A DNA stretch of 64,000 bases from Paenibacillus xerothermodurans (GCF_002220865.2 NZ_NHRJ02000002.1:124001-188000), one strand, 5' to 3'. Numbered from the stretch's first letter, positions 1 to 9,590 are shown. Translations and numbers: made by a program. The notes: generated by a model from the letters alone, not told the origin.

Positions 1-852
1 AGCTTTGGCGTCAGCCCTTGGGTCACCGGCATCATACTTACTGTTGCAACCGGACTTGTCATTTTGGGCGGAATCAAGAACATCGGGATTGTAGCATCCT
101 ACATGGTGCCGTTCATGGCTATCTTGTACGTGGTCGGCGGCTTGATTATCATCTTGCTGCACGTAACTGAACTACCTGCTGCGCTGGCGCTCATTTTTTC
201 TGATGCTTTCACTGGCCAGGCAGCAGCCGGAGGCGCGATTGGTACCGTTATCCGCTATGGTGTAGCCCGCGGTGTGTTCTCCAACGAGGCGGGCATGGGA
301 TCGGCTCCGATTGCGGCTGCGGCGGCAAAAACCGACCATCCCGGCCGTCAGGCGCTGATCTCGATGACGGGAACGTTTCTCGATACCATCATTGTCTGTT
401 CCATCACGGGCATTACCTTGGTTATGGGCGGGCTTTACACGAAAACCGAACTGACAGGCGCTGCGCTGACCACCCAGACGTTCGAGCAGATGCTGCCAGG
501 TCCCGGCGGTTGGATTGTGACGATCGGTCTGATCTTCTTTGCTTACTCTACAGTGCTGGGCTGGGCCTATTACGGCGAAAAATGCTTCGAATATTTGTTC
601 GGTATCCGATCGATCAAGTGGTACCGCATGTGCTATACGCTGTCTGTCGTCGTGGGTGCGGGGATGAGTCTCGGCATGGTATGGACGATCGCAGATATTT
701 TCAATGGGTTAATGGCGATTCCAAACCTGATTGGCCTTATCGCTCTGTCCGGCGTCGTCGTGGCGGAAACAAAGGATTTCAAACATATACTCGCGAAAGA
801 AAAACGGCAACGGAAAACGACGATCTCCGGCGACAATACCGTGAACTCTTGA
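1..852 (+). CDS. Sodium:alanine symporter family (AGCS) protein, 5'-truncated by window edge
   Basis: The reading frame is open from base 1, so the true start lies outside the window; 283 residues of the C-terminal part are visible. It is a very hydrophobic multi-pass membrane protein. The segment NEAGMGSAPIAAAAA is the conserved N-E-A-G-x-G stretch of the alanine or glycine:cation symporter family, followed by further membrane segments and the family-typical LGWAYYGEKCFEYLFG. Known for the family: sodium- or proton-coupled uptake of alanine, glycine or related amino acids at the cytoplasmic membrane. The substrate cannot be told from sequence. A strong terminator follows about 100 bases downstream, so this is the last gene of its transcript. 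Confidence 0.9.
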   Translation, partial: SFGVSPWVTGIILTVATGLVILGGIKNIGIVASYMVPFMAILYVVGGLIIILLHVTELPAALALIFSDAFTGQAAAGGAIGTVIRYGVARGVFSNEAGMGSAPIAAAAAKTDHPGRQALISMTGTFLDTIIVCSITGITLVMGGLYTKTELTGAALTTQTFEQMLPGPGGWIVTIGLIFFAYSTVLGWAYYGEKCFEYLFGIRSIKWYRMCYTLSVVVGAGMSLGMVWTIADIFNGLMAIPNLIGLIALSGVVVAETKDFKHILAKEKRQRKTTISGDNTVNS

Positions 853-952
853 TCACGCGAAAACTTCAGGCATGACGTGCAGCATGAGCCACGACAGCAT
901 AAACGTTTGGTAAAACGCTGCACGCACCGCTGATCTACGATAGACCGGGCAT

Positions 953-996
953 AATGGCGACACACTGTGAACGACGCAGCGGTGTCGCCATTTTTT
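953..996 (+). terminator. Rho-independent terminator after the AGCS symporter
   Basis: Perfect inverted repeat AATGGCGACAC / GTGTCGCCATT around a loop of about 18 bases, followed by TTTTTT on the plus strand. It ends the symporter transcript. The remaining bases to 1360 hold no convincing gene on either strand. Confidence 0.85.
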
Positions 997-1360
997 CACC
1001 GCACTCCAATCTGGAATCCGGTAGTGTCACACATTGCTTCTCCCGCCCAGCCGGCATCCACGTCAGCGTAAAAGCCATTTGTTATGTACAAAACACATGG
1101 CAATAGCAGCTCGCTGCCGCTCACCGATCTGCCCGCAATGTCCTGCTGCAGCTGTTCCTCGTGAAGATGTATCAGTGTTCCGGTAGGGGCCATGTACCCG
1201 CGCCTGCCCGCCGCAGCAAATCGTGCAAATTTTCAGGGACAGATGATTAACTCTTTTGACCAAATTTGAACGAAAGCCTGCGCAACATCAGCTCCACAGT
1301 TCCATGGAACTTACAATTCACAGGCTTCACGCCCGTGTGGCCTTTCACCACACAGTAAGT

Positions 1361-2434
1361 TTATTGACGAACTTCGATGGTCCAGCCGAACGGGTCGGCT
1401 ACCGCTCCAGTCTGAATACCGGTCAACGTATCATACAGCTTCTGGGATAGCTGCCCTGTTCCGCCGTCTCCGATCACGAGCTTTTCACCTTTCCAATTCA
1501 ATTCACCAATCGGTGAAATAACCGCTGCGGTACCCGTGCCGAATGCTTCTTCCAACGTGCCGTCGCGCTGTGCGTCGTAGATTTCCTGAATGGACAGCGT
1601 TCTCTCCTCAACGGGAATGTTCCAATGAGCGAGCAGCTGCAGCATGGAATGCCTCGTTATACCCTCCAAAATACTACCGTTCAAAGCGGGGGTCACGACC
1701 GTGCCGTTGATTTTAAAGAATACATTCATGCTGCCGACTTCTTCAATATACTTTTTGTGAACGCCATCGAGCCACAGCACTTGGGAATAACCTTTTTCAG
1801 CCGCCTCTTCCTGCGCCTTCAAGCCCGCGGCATAATTGCCGGCGGTTTTGGCATCTCCCGTGCCGCCTTTGACCGCACGCACGTAATCTGACTCGACGAA
1901 AATTTTCACAGGATGAACGCCTTCCGCATAATAAGCTCCCACCGGTGACATGATGATGATAAATTGGTACTTTGTCGATGGTGCGACACCTAACGCGGCT
2001 TGAGTTGCAATGATAAACGGACGGATATACAGTGACGTTCCCTCTTCTGCCGGAATCCAGTCCCGATCTATAGCGACCAGCTGCTGCAGTGCTTCCAAAG
2101 CCAAATCCGCATCAACAGCAGGAATGCTTAAACGTACGTTGGAGCGGTTCAACCGTTTGAAATTACTTTGGGGACGGAAGAGTAAAATTTTTTCATCATT
2201 CGTTCTATACGCTTTCAGCCCTTCGAACACGGTTTGTCCGTAGTGGAATACTTTGGCTGCCGGATCCATTGAGATAGGCTGATAAGGCACGATGCGCGGG
2301 GAGTACCATCCCTTGCCGGCCTCGTAGTCCATAATGAACATATGATCGGTGAAATGAATGCCGAAACCAAGGCGGTCGACTGCCGGTTTCGTTTTGTGTG
2401 AGGTGGTCCTTGTGATTTCGATTGAGTGGGACAT
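1361..2434 (-). CDS. ilvE: Branched-chain amino-acid aminotransferase
   Basis: 357 residues, the usual length of the bacterial fold-type IV (class II) branched-chain aminotransferases such as B. subtilis YwaA/YbgE. It transfers the amino group between leucine, isoleucine or valine and 2-oxoglutarate. The PLP-binding lysine is recognisable at about residue 196 in GTGDAKTAGNYAAGL, and HYGQTVFEGLKAYR (about 64-77) is the family N-terminal signature. The ATG at 2434 is preceded by AAGGAG at good spacing. It is a single-gene unit with its own sigma-A promoter at 2564-2592. I looked for a T-box leader in the 130-base 5' region and did not see one. Confidence 0.93.
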   Translation of the reverse strand: MSHSIEITRTTSHKTKPAVDRLGFGIHFTDHMFIMDYEAGKGWYSPRIVPYQPISMDPAAKVFHYGQTVFEGLKAYRTNDEKILLFRPQSNFKRLNRSNVRLSIPAVDADLALEALQQLVAIDRDWIPAEEGTSLYIRPFIIATQAALGVAPSTKYQFIIIMSPVGAYYAEGVHPVKIFVESDYVRAVKGGTGDAKTAGNYAAGLKAQEEAAEKGYSQVLWLDGVHKKYIEEVGSMNVFFKINGTVVTPALNGSILEGITRHSMLQLLAHWNIPVEERTLSIQEIYDAQRDGTLEEAFGTGTAAVISPIGELNWKGEKLVIGDGGTGQLSQKLYDTLTGIQTGAVADPFGWTIEVRQ

Positions 2435-2563
2435 TTGCCTGCAGCTCCTTAAAAGTGTTCATGCAACGAAAAAAAATGGAATGTGCGACTGCCGAAGAAC
2501 CATATGGACAGGGCCGACGGAGAAAGCATTTTGAAAACGACCGTGCAAAATGCCGATAGTTCA

Positions 2564-2592
2564 ATCCTATATAAGAACACATTCCAAGTCAA
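2564..2592 (-). promoter_or_regulatory. Sigma-A-type promoter for ilvE
   Basis: On the minus strand TTGACT, a 17-base spacer, then TAGGAT, about 130 bases upstream of the aminotransferase start. Spacing is ideal and the -35 is one base off consensus. The transcript would have a leader of about 120 bases. Confidence 0.6.
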
Positions 2593-2694
2593 CAATTTGC
2601 GTCATAACCAAATACAACGGGCTATCCGAAATATTCGACCATTTTCGGTTACACCCGTGGTATGTGTCGCCGGCTCAGCGGCGGATTATGGGAT

Positions 2695-3897
2695 TTATTT
2701 GAACGTTACAGGGAATTGTTTTACTCCGTACACAAAAGGGCTTTGAATATATGAGAGCTCTGTTCCGCTAACGAATTCAATTTGCTTCATTCGGTCCATC
2801 AATGTGCGTATGGCGATTTGCCCTTCCAGCCTGGCTAATGGAGCGCCCAAACAGAAATGAATACCGAAACCAAATGATAGGTGGGCGTTCGGTTTCCTGT
2901 CGAGAATAAACTGTTCCGGATCGACAAACTTCGTCTCGTCACGGTTTGCAGAGGCAACCCAAGAAACCACTTGGTGGCCCGCTTTTATCCGCTTACCTCC
3001 GATCTCCACGTCAGCGGTTGCGACACGCCCGATAGCCTGAATCGGCGGATAGAAGCGCAGCGACTCCTCTATGAAGCTGGCAGTCAGCGCAGGATTAGCT
3101 CTCAGCTGCGATTGGATGTCCTGCTGTTCCGTCAGCAGGCGTACCGAATTGGTAATGAGGTTGGTGGTCGTCTCGTTGCCGGCAGCCAGCAGTAAGATGC
3201 TAAACGCCAATATCTCACTGTCATCCAGCTTCTGTCCTTCTATTTCAGCAGCCAGCAGCAATGAGATGAGATCTTCTCTAGGCTCTTTGCGCCGCTGCTC
3301 GACAATCTTCGCAAAATAACCGTTGAGCTCCCGGATAGCCTGCCCTTTCTCAGCCATCACTTGATGAAACGCCTCGTCCGTGTTTTTATCCGGTCCTTTC
3401 ACCAAAATATCGGACCAGTCCTTGAAAAGTTCCCGATCCTCCGGGGGCACGCCAAGCAGCTCAGCTATGACGATAACCGGCAGCGGTGTGGCCAGGTCGT
3501 GCACCATATCCATTTTACCGCTGTCCGCCACAGCATCCAGCAGGTCGTTCGCGATGGCGGTGATGTGCTCTTCGAGATTCGCGATCACCCGCGGGGTGAA
3601 AGCTTTGTTTACCAACGATCGCAATTGCGAATGCCGCGGCGGATCCATCGTCAGGATAGAGCCTGACTCTTTGCCGACCAAGCTGCGCTGTGAGGAAAAA
3701 TTAGCCGGGTCCTTCAAAATGCGGTGAACGTCCTCATAACGAAACACATCCCAGCTGTCCCGGCTTTCATCATAGCGCACCGGTGTTGTGTTCCGTAATT
3801 GGTTGAAAACAGCGAATGGCAGAAGCCGTTTTTCCCTGGTGTCTAATTCTGCCATCGGGATAATATTAGCGTATCGTTCCGGTTTGTTCATTTCCAT
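2695..3897 (-). CDS. Cytochrome P450
   Basis: 400 residues, a soluble bacterial class I P450. All hallmarks are present: the oxygen-binding I-helix AAGNETTT (about 238-245), the ExxR motif in EESLRFYPP (E278, R281), and the heme-ligand loop FGFGIHFCLG with Cys at about 349. Overall it resembles the CYP107/CYP109-like Bacillus enzymes (inference from motifs). P450s hydroxylate lipophilic substrates using electrons from a ferredoxin or flavodoxin; no redox partner gene is adjacent, so it would depend on partners elsewhere. The gene is monocistronic; about 230 bases separate it from the divergent OsmC gene. The substrate is unknown. Confidence 0.93.
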   Translation of the reverse strand: MEMNKPERYANIIPMAELDTREKRLLPFAVFNQLRNTTPVRYDESRDSWDVFRYEDVHRILKDPANFSSQRSLVGKESGSILTMDPPRHSQLRSLVNKAFTPRVIANLEEHITAIANDLLDAVADSGKMDMVHDLATPLPVIVIAELLGVPPEDRELFKDWSDILVKGPDKNTDEAFHQVMAEKGQAIRELNGYFAKIVEQRRKEPREDLISLLLAAEIEGQKLDDSEILAFSILLLAAGNETTTNLITNSVRLLTEQQDIQSQLRANPALTASFIEESLRFYPPIQAIGRVATADVEIGGKRIKAGHQVVSWVASANRDETKFVDPEQFILDRKPNAHLSFGFGIHFCLGAPLARLEGQIAIRTLMDRMKQIEFVSGTELSYIQSPFVYGVKQFPVTFK

Positions 3898-4033
3898 CAG
3901 AATCCACTCCTCCCTTATCTGCTATTTTTTCACTGTTTAACATGCCCTGTCAAATAACACGATAATCCAGCGTGAATTCAAACCGTATGATGCTGTTATC
4001 TTAATAAGAAGAAACCCAGCAAAAAAAAATGAA

Positions 4034-4062
4034 TTGACCTGAGAATAAAACTATGGTAATTT
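4034..4062 (+). promoter_or_regulatory. Putative promoter for the OsmC-symporter operon
   Basis: TTGACC, a 17-base spacer, then TAATTT preceded by TG (extended -10), about 65 bases upstream of the OsmC start. It is the best match in the divergent intergenic region. No start-site data support it. Confidence 0.45.
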
Positions 4063-4125
4063 ACACTACATTATCAATTCCTACTAAAATGACAGGGATT
4101 ATTAGTTTTTGAGAGGAGCAGCCAG

Positions 4126-4611
4126 ATGAGTACACAAGAAAAAGACGCAAAATCAGAGGTTCGCAGAGTTCGAGCAGCTTCACAGCGACTCGGCCGATTT
4201 AAAAATGAGAACACAGTTCGCGGTTTTACGTTCCGCATTGACGAACCTGAAAAACTGGGCGGCACAGACACAGGGCCGACGCCTATGGAGTATGTGCTTG
4301 GATCGTTTAACGGCTGCTTACTCATCGTGATCGAGACGATTGCCAGCGAGATGAAGCTCAATGTGAAGGATCTTCGCGCGGAATCGACCGGATTGGTTGA
4401 CCGCAGGGGTCTTTTTGGGACGGCAGATGTTACCCCGCATTTTCTCGAGGTACATAACTCAATCGTTTTCGACACGGACGAGCCGTGGGAGAAGATAGAA
4501 CTGCTCAAGCAAGCGGTGTTAAAAAGATGTCCGGCGTATAACTTGTTTAAGGATGCCGGTATCCCTATAACTCTCGACTGGACCAGAGCGGGAGGTTCGG
4601 AGCAGGAATGA
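4126..4611 (+). CDS. OsmC/Ohr-family protein
   Basis: 161 residues. OsmC-family proteins are small dimeric thiol peroxidases that reduce organic hydroperoxides with two reactive cysteines. Both candidate cysteines are visible: Cys64 in SFNGCLL and Cys135 in RCPAYNLF, with the family-typical spacing between the two halves of the fold. GAGAGGAG precedes the ATG by about seven bases. The TGA stop overlaps the ATG of the next gene (ATGA), so it is translationally coupled to a sodium:solute symporter. That pairing is unusual for a pure peroxide-defence protein. A role in detoxifying or modifying what the symporter imports is possible but inferred. Confidence 0.88.
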   Translation: MSTQEKDAKSEVRRVRAASQRLGRFKNENTVRGFTFRIDEPEKLGGTDTGPTPMEYVLGSFNGCLLIVIETIASEMKLNVKDLRAESTGLVDRRGLFGTADVTPHFLEVHNSIVFDTDEPWEKIELLKQAVLKRCPAYNLFKDAGIPITLDWTRAGGSEQE

Positions 4612-6230
4612 CCGTGTACGGTGCTTGGATTATAGGATTTGCTTTGTTTTACACCGCCGCGCTAATTTTTGTTGGGCAATTCGCAAAACGCAGAGCCGCG
4701 CAAGGCGGCGAAGGTTATTTTGTAGGAGGCAGGAATTTCAACCGCTGGATGGTCTGCTTCTGTATCACCGGGTTGTTTTCAGGCTCTACGTTTATAGCCG
4801 TTCTTGAGTTGGCTTATCTCCAAGGTGTGTCAGCCATCTGGTACGGCGTAGCGGAAACGATACAGATATTGATCATCGCGTTCGTTATCATTGGTCCGTT
4901 CCGCAAGAAATTGGTTGTTACGGTCACAGGTTTGATTGGCGACCGGTACGGCCGCAGCGCCAAAGCGCTGGCGGGTGCGATCACTGCGTTTACCTTCCCG
5001 ATGTGGTCGGTGGCTACGGCGATTGCATTCGCCTCAGCGCTTCATGTTTTCACCGGAATTTCTTTGACCATGTCCGTCGCGTTTACCGCGATACTTTTAT
5101 TTATTTATTTGCAGGCCGGCGGCATGTGGTCGATCGCCTTCACGCAGACGATGAACTTCGGCGTATTTATGCTCATGTTCGCGATTGGCATCTACGCGTT
5201 TTTTGTAAATCCCGGCATCGAAGGGCTGCAGCAGTTCGCCGCTCAGCGTCCGCAGATGTTCGACTTTGACAGCGTGGGACTTCAAGTCATCGTAGCCTGG
5301 TTCGGCACCTTTCTGGTAAATGTTATTCTTGCACAGGCGGCCTTCCAAATGGCATTGTCGTGCAAAACCCCGGAAGAAGGACAAAAAGGCCTGAAATTGG
5401 CAGCATGGTTCGGTATCCCTTTCACCGTCTGCGCCATTCTATTCGGTATCGCCGCGGCTGCAGTGGTGCCCGATGGCAAATTAGGCCTGATTGCACTGCC
5501 GCAGTACTTGATGCAAGTCCTTCCCGCACCGCTCGTCGGATTGTTTTTCTTAGGCGTCTGGGCTTGTGCACTGAGCTGGGGCGCACCATGCCAATTCTCA
5601 GGCGCGACCAGCCTCGGCCGTGATGTCGGCAGCGCCGTGTTTCCGAAAGCGAGCAATGACCGGCTGGTCACATATACCAAATGGTCACTTCTTCTTCTGA
5701 CTGTTTTAATGATCGTGTTCGGATTGATGCGGACGGAACAGTCGGCCTGGTGGAACATTTTCGCCTGGACAGCTAGAAACTCAGCCACATTCGCTCCAGT
5801 AGTTGCCGCGTTGTTCTGGCCGCAAGTGACGCGCGCAGCGGTACTCGCTTCGCTCGGGACGGGCTTCGCGTCGGGCGTCACCTGGTATTACCTGGGCGGT
5901 TGGCATGTCAGCCAGTTTTACCTGAACATCCATCCCGTATGGATTGGCATGTCGGTCAACGTGATTACGATTATCGTGATGACCCTGCTTTTCTCCGCGC
6001 AGTCGTGGAAATTGCGCCGAGTGTCCGAAAAGCCGGCTCATTACGCGGCGTTAGCCGTGGGAGCGGTGCTGGCGGGCGTTGTCGCAGTCAACTTCGATGT
6101 GCTTCACACGAAAGGTTTGGTAGGACTGCTCGTATTCAGCGCATTGGTGGCGCTGTTCATCTCAGTGATAGGCATTTTGGATACGGTCAAGGCAAGCGGC
6201 GCACGAGCCGCTCAGAACAAGGCGTCTTAA
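4608..6230 (+). CDS. Sodium:solute symporter (SSS) family transporter
   Basis: 540 residues with about 13 hydrophobic membrane segments. The N-terminal GGEGYFVGGRNFNRWM is the usual start of the SSS fold (the YFVGGR motif after TM1), and the GLFSGSTFIAVLE stretch corresponds to the sodium/substrate region of TM2. Family members import sugars, proline, pantothenate, carboxylates or similar compounds with sodium. The substrate cannot be assigned here; the sequence is not an obvious PutP or PanF. Its start overlaps the OsmC stop by four bases. A bidirectional terminator follows immediately. Confidence 0.88.
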   Translation: MTVYGAWIIGFALFYTAALIFVGQFAKRRAAQGGEGYFVGGRNFNRWMVCFCITGLFSGSTFIAVLELAYLQGVSAIWYGVAETIQILIIAFVIIGPFRKKLVVTVTGLIGDRYGRSAKALAGAITAFTFPMWSVATAIAFASALHVFTGISLTMSVAFTAILLFIYLQAGGMWSIAFTQTMNFGVFMLMFAIGIYAFFVNPGIEGLQQFAAQRPQMFDFDSVGLQVIVAWFGTFLVNVILAQAAFQMALSCKTPEEGQKGLKLAAWFGIPFTVCAILFGIAAAAVVPDGKLGLIALPQYLMQVLPAPLVGLFFLGVWACALSWGAPCQFSGATSLGRDVGSAVFPKASNDRLVTYTKWSLLLLTVLMIVFGLMRTEQSAWWNIFAWTARNSATFAPVVAALFWPQVTRAAVLASLGTGFASGVTWYYLGGWHVSQFYLNIHPVWIGMSVNVITIIVMTLLFSAQSWKLRRVSEKPAHYAALAVGAVLAGVVAVNFDVLHTKGLVGLLVFSALVALFISVIGILDTVKASGARAAQNKAS

Positions 6231-6247
6231 CTGTCATCCAACACGAC

Positions 6248-6284
6248 AAAAACCGTGGTCGGCGAATGCCGGCCGCGGTTTTTT
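6248..6284. terminator. Bidirectional terminator between convergent operons
   Basis: AAAAACCGTGGTCGGC / GCCGGCCGCGGTTTTTT inverted repeat with a four-base loop and T/A runs on both sides. It separates the plus-strand symporter from the minus-strand ABC importer genes. Confidence 0.85.
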
Positions 6285-6289
6285 CTATA

Positions 6290-7129
6290 CTATCCTTTTA
6301 TGCCCGTCGTTGCAATGCCTTCGACGATATACTTCTGAAAGAATAAGAAAATCAGGAACTGCGGCAGCAGCGAGAGCACAGACATGGAAAACATCGGTCC
6401 CCATGCGGTAACGGATGACGGGTCGGCAAACATTCTTAGTCCAAGCGAAATCGTATGCTTCTTCACATCATTCAAATAAATTAAGGGTCCGAGAAAATCG
6501 TCCCAAGTCCAATAGAAGGAAAAAATCGCCACGGTCACGAGCGCCGGTGTGCTGAGCGGCAGAATGATCCGCCAGAAAATACCGTAAGCACTGCAGCCGT
6601 CAATGACGGCCGATTCGTCCAGCTCCCGCGGAATGCCGCGGATAAACTGAATCAGCAAAAATATGAAAAAAGGGGTCCCTCCAATAAACGCCGGCACGAT
6701 CAGCGGGTTATACGTATTGACCCAGCCCAGCTTCTGGAACAATATATACTGCGGTATCATGGTGACCTGGCCCGGGAGCATCATCGTCACCATCAAACAG
6801 GCAAACAAAGCCTTTCGCAGCGAGAATTGCAGCCGGGCAAAACCGAAAGCAACCAGTGCGGATGAGAAAAGCGTGCCGGTCACCACCATCGACGTGACAA
6901 GAGCGGAGTTACGGAAAAACACATCGAACCCTATCGTGCCAAAGCCCTTCCACCCTTTAGCGTAGTTCTGCCACTCTAACGTAGACGGAATGAGCGAAGA
7001 AGCATTCACGAAAATTTCGTGCTCCGGCTTTAATGAGCTGGCGAGCGTCCACAAAATCGGATACACCATGAACAAGCCCAAAACCGCCACGAACAGATGG
7101 TAAATCACGCTTCTTAACGTGCGGCTCAT
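6290..7129 (-). CDS. Sugar ABC transporter permease, MalG-like
   Basis: 279 residues with six predicted membrane segments. The cytoplasmic EAA loop reads ESAVIDGCSAYGIFWRIIL, which docks the ATPase in carbohydrate (CUT1) importers. The C-terminus IATTGIKG matches the typical end of MalG-type permeases. The start lies one base after the stop of the partner permease, with GGAGGGGAG as ribosome site inside the upstream gene, so the two are coupled. No ATP-binding subunit gene is present; CUT1 systems in these bacteria commonly share an MsmX-type ATPase encoded elsewhere (known for the family). Confidence 0.9.
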   Translation of the reverse strand: MSRTLRSVIYHLFVAVLGLFMVYPILWTLASSLKPEHEIFVNASSLIPSTLEWQNYAKGWKGFGTIGFDVFFRNSALVTSMVVTGTLFSSALVAFGFARLQFSLRKALFACLMVTMMLPGQVTMIPQYILFQKLGWVNTYNPLIVPAFIGGTPFFIFLLIQFIRGIPRELDESAVIDGCSAYGIFWRIILPLSTPALVTVAIFSFYWTWDDFLGPLIYLNDVKKHTISLGLRMFADPSSVTAWGPMFSMSVLSLLPQFLIFLFFQKYIVEGIATTGIKG

Positions 7130-7130
7130 G

Positions 7131-8087
7131 TTATTTCTCCCCTCCTGACTCGTAATATACCCACGCCGACGATGACTTAAAGATCAGGGCGGTCAGGAGC
7201 GCAACGATAATCAACAAAATCCAGGCCATCGCCGATGCGTAGCCCATCTCAAAATGAGTGAAAGCCCGCTGATACAGGTAAACCGCATAAAATAACGTCT
7301 TGTCGAGGGGCCCGCCTGCGGTAACCAGGAAGCTCTGCGTGAACGTCATGAATCCGCCGATCATTTGCATGACCAGGTTAAAAAAGATCACTGGAGTGAG
7401 CATAGGCAGTGTAATTCTAAACAATCTGTCGAAATAGCTCGCACCGTCAACGGACGCCGCTTCATATAAGTCGCCGGGAATCTGTTTTAAGCCGGCCAAA
7501 AATATAAGCATGGGCGATCCAAACTGCCAGATAACAAGCAAGATCAGAGTGGACAAAGCATAGTCGGGGCTCGCCACCCAGTTTGTTCCCTGTATCCCGA
7601 ACATCGCCAGTATACCGTTCACAGCGCCTTTTAAGCCGAACAGCTGCTTCCACATCACGGCTACCGCCACACTTCCGCCGATGATCGAAGGAATATAGTA
7701 CACGGTCCTGTAAAAGCCCACGCCGCGATGGCTGCCGTTAAACAGTATCGCGATAAACAACGCGAATAGTAGCTTGAGCGGTACAGATACGAAAACGAAT
7801 ATGAACGTCACTTTTAAAGCTTGCAGAAACCGGTCATCGTCGGAAAACAGGTTGACATAGTTGCTCAACCCGATCCACTCTGCAGGAGACAACATATCAT
7901 ATCTGGTGAAAGACAAATACAGCGAGGCTATCATAGGTCCGATGGTGAACGCGAGGAACCCTACTAGCCATGGAGAGATAAACGAATAGCCTACCGCATT
8001 GCGGCGCAATGCCTTGAGTAAGCTCGTCTTGCGTGCCGTCCCGCTCACAGCTGCGGCATTTGCTGCTAGTGGTGATTGCTCTTTCAT
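7131..8087 (-). CDS. Sugar ABC transporter permease, MalF/UgpA-like
   Basis: 318 residues. After a hydrophilic N-terminus it has six membrane segments and the EAA motif EAASVDGASYFDRLFRITL. This is the first permease of the importer, directly downstream of the binding-protein gene (70-base gap) and coupled to the MalG-like gene. It should form the membrane channel as a heterodimer with it. The substrate is unknown; a cre-like site ahead of the operon suggests carbon-catabolite control and therefore a carbohydrate. Confidence 0.9.
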   Translation of the reverse strand: MKEQSPLAANAAAVSGTARKTSLLKALRRNAVGYSFISPWLVGFLAFTIGPMIASLYLSFTRYDMLSPAEWIGLSNYVNLFSDDDRFLQALKVTFIFVFVSVPLKLLFALFIAILFNGSHRGVGFYRTVYYIPSIIGGSVAVAVMWKQLFGLKGAVNGILAMFGIQGTNWVASPDYALSTLILLVIWQFGSPMLIFLAGLKQIPGDLYEAASVDGASYFDRLFRITLPMLTPVIFFNLVMQMIGGFMTFTQSFLVTAGGPLDKTLFYAVYLYQRAFTHFEMGYASAMAWILLIIVALLTALIFKSSSAWVYYESGGEK

Positions 8088-8157
8088 CGTTGGGCGTACC
8101 TCCTGGGTAAAAAGTCAGCCATATGATCCACCAGGCGCCAGATGGCTACGCTGGCGG

Positions 8158-9498
8158 TTACTTCTTCTGTAATTCCTTCGTGCCCTCCTCGCGGAACTGC
8201 TTCGCTGCCTGCTCCGGTGTAAGCTCACCGTAGTTCACCGCCTCCTGAATCCGGGCGAACAACGCCTCGATCTTGCTGGAGCCCTCCGGATCCGGAGGAT
8301 GAATTTCGCGGGCGTGCTGCTGCGCCAATTCAATGTAACCGAACATCTCCTTAGCGGCGTCCCCCATCGATTTGCCCAAATGCTCTCGTACCTTCGAAGA
8401 GATTGGGACTCCGCGCTCCGCCCCCAAAATTTCGTTTGCTTTCAGATCGTTAGTGAAGAAATTAATAAACTTCGCCGCTTCTTCCGGATGCTTGGAGTGC
8501 TTGGTGATAGAGAAAAATTGTGACGGTTTTAAAAAGTGGCCCTTAGTACCGCCAGGCAAATCCGGCAGGATCGTCAACTTGAGCGGACGGTTTGCCGCCT
8601 TCTGCAAGGCAACGACTTGATTGCTGTTAAAAAAGTGCATCGGGGACTTCTTGTGTACGATCAGTTCATCCTCAAGCCCTTTGATATCCTGCGTCACTTG
8701 TGGAGTCGGCACGACGCCGTCTTTCAGCAGCGCATCAAAGTACTTGAAATAATCCACTAATATTTGATCGTTATCATAGCCGAGTCCGTTGGCCTGCTCG
8801 TTGTACAGCCACAGTCCCTTCTCCCGCAGCAAGTGCTTGAATGGATCCATACTGTTAAAATTCGGCATACCATACGCGTCGCTGCCGAGCTTTGATTTCA
8901 GCTGCCGCGCGGCAGCCGCCAAATCATCCCACGTATACCCAGGCTTTAGCTCCGGCACCCCTGCTTGCGCGAACATCGCCGGATCATACGCTATAGCAAG
9001 TGAGTTCGTACCCAAGTTGACCGCATACAATTTGTTATTGATTTTGCCGCCGTCTGTGTGCAAATGATCGGCATCCCTCAGATCGATCGTATTCGACTGC
9101 ACGTAGGGATTGAGGTCTACCAATAAATCACGGGCAACGTATTCGTTCACATATTTGTAGTCCTGCTGTATGATATCCGGCAAATTCTTGCCCGCCGCCT
9201 GGGTTGCCAATTTATCCCAATAACCGTCCCATGCGATAAATTCAGCTGTCAGTTTCACATTCGGGTTTTGCTGCTCATACAGCTCGATGGCTTTGAGTGT
9301 GCGATCGTGCCGGTCCTGCGAGCCCCACCAGGCTATGCGCAATTCCACCTTGCCGTTGGACGATGTGTTACCTGCCTGCGGATTGGCGCTTGAGCCGTCC
9401 TGCCCGGCGCCGCCATCCGAGCTGCATCCAACCATGGCTGCGAGCAAGGTAGTAGAGACGATTGATAGTGCAGCTTTGCTGCGCTTCTCAGTTAACAT
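8158..9498 (-). CDS. Sugar-binding lipoprotein of ABC importer (family 1)
   Basis: 446 residues. The N-terminus is a lipoprotein signal peptide with lipobox LAAMVGCSSDGG (Cys about 25), followed by a low-complexity linker rich in Ser, Gly and Asn and then the periplasmic-binding fold (LRIAWWGSQDRHDRTLKAIE is the usual first strand and helix of family 1). It would be anchored on the outer face of the membrane and deliver a sugar or oligosaccharide to the two downstream permeases. The start is supported by an AAAGGGGGG ribosome site. The upstream region carries a cre-like site at 9533-9546. Confidence 0.92.
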   Translation of the reverse strand: MLTEKRSKAALSIVSTTLLAAMVGCSSDGGAGQDGSSANPQAGNTSSNGKVELRIAWWGSQDRHDRTLKAIELYEQQNPNVKLTAEFIAWDGYWDKLATQAAGKNLPDIIQQDYKYVNEYVARDLLVDLNPYVQSNTIDLRDADHLHTDGGKINNKLYAVNLGTNSLAIAYDPAMFAQAGVPELKPGYTWDDLAAAARQLKSKLGSDAYGMPNFNSMDPFKHLLREKGLWLYNEQANGLGYDNDQILVDYFKYFDALLKDGVVPTPQVTQDIKGLEDELIVHKKSPMHFFNSNQVVALQKAANRPLKLTILPDLPGGTKGHFLKPSQFFSITKHSKHPEEAAKFINFFTNDLKANEILGAERGVPISSKVREHLGKSMGDAAKEMFGYIELAQQHAREIHPPDPEGSSKIEALFARIQEAVNYGELTPEQAAKQFREEGTKELQKK

Positions 9499-9532
9499 TC
9501 AAGTTACCCCCCTTTGATAGGAAATTAGTTTA

Positions 9533-9546
9533 GGAAAGCGATTACA
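9533..9546 (-). promoter_or_regulatory. cre-like (CcpA) site ahead of the sugar ABC importer
   Basis: The minus-strand sequence TGTAATCGCTTTCC matches the catabolite-responsive-element consensus TGWNANCGNTNWCA at all but the last position. It lies 35-48 bases upstream of the binding-protein start, where CcpA would block transcription. It could also be the site of another LacI-family regulator. Confidence 0.55.
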
Positions 9547-9590
9547 TTACGTTATTCAGCCCGATGCAATAGTATTCATCACACACAAAG

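Noticed and set aside
2435-2694. T-box or amino-acid-responsive leader ahead of ilvE
   Set aside because: I looked for the conserved T-box sequence and a terminator/antiterminator pair and saw neither; a plain promoter is enough.
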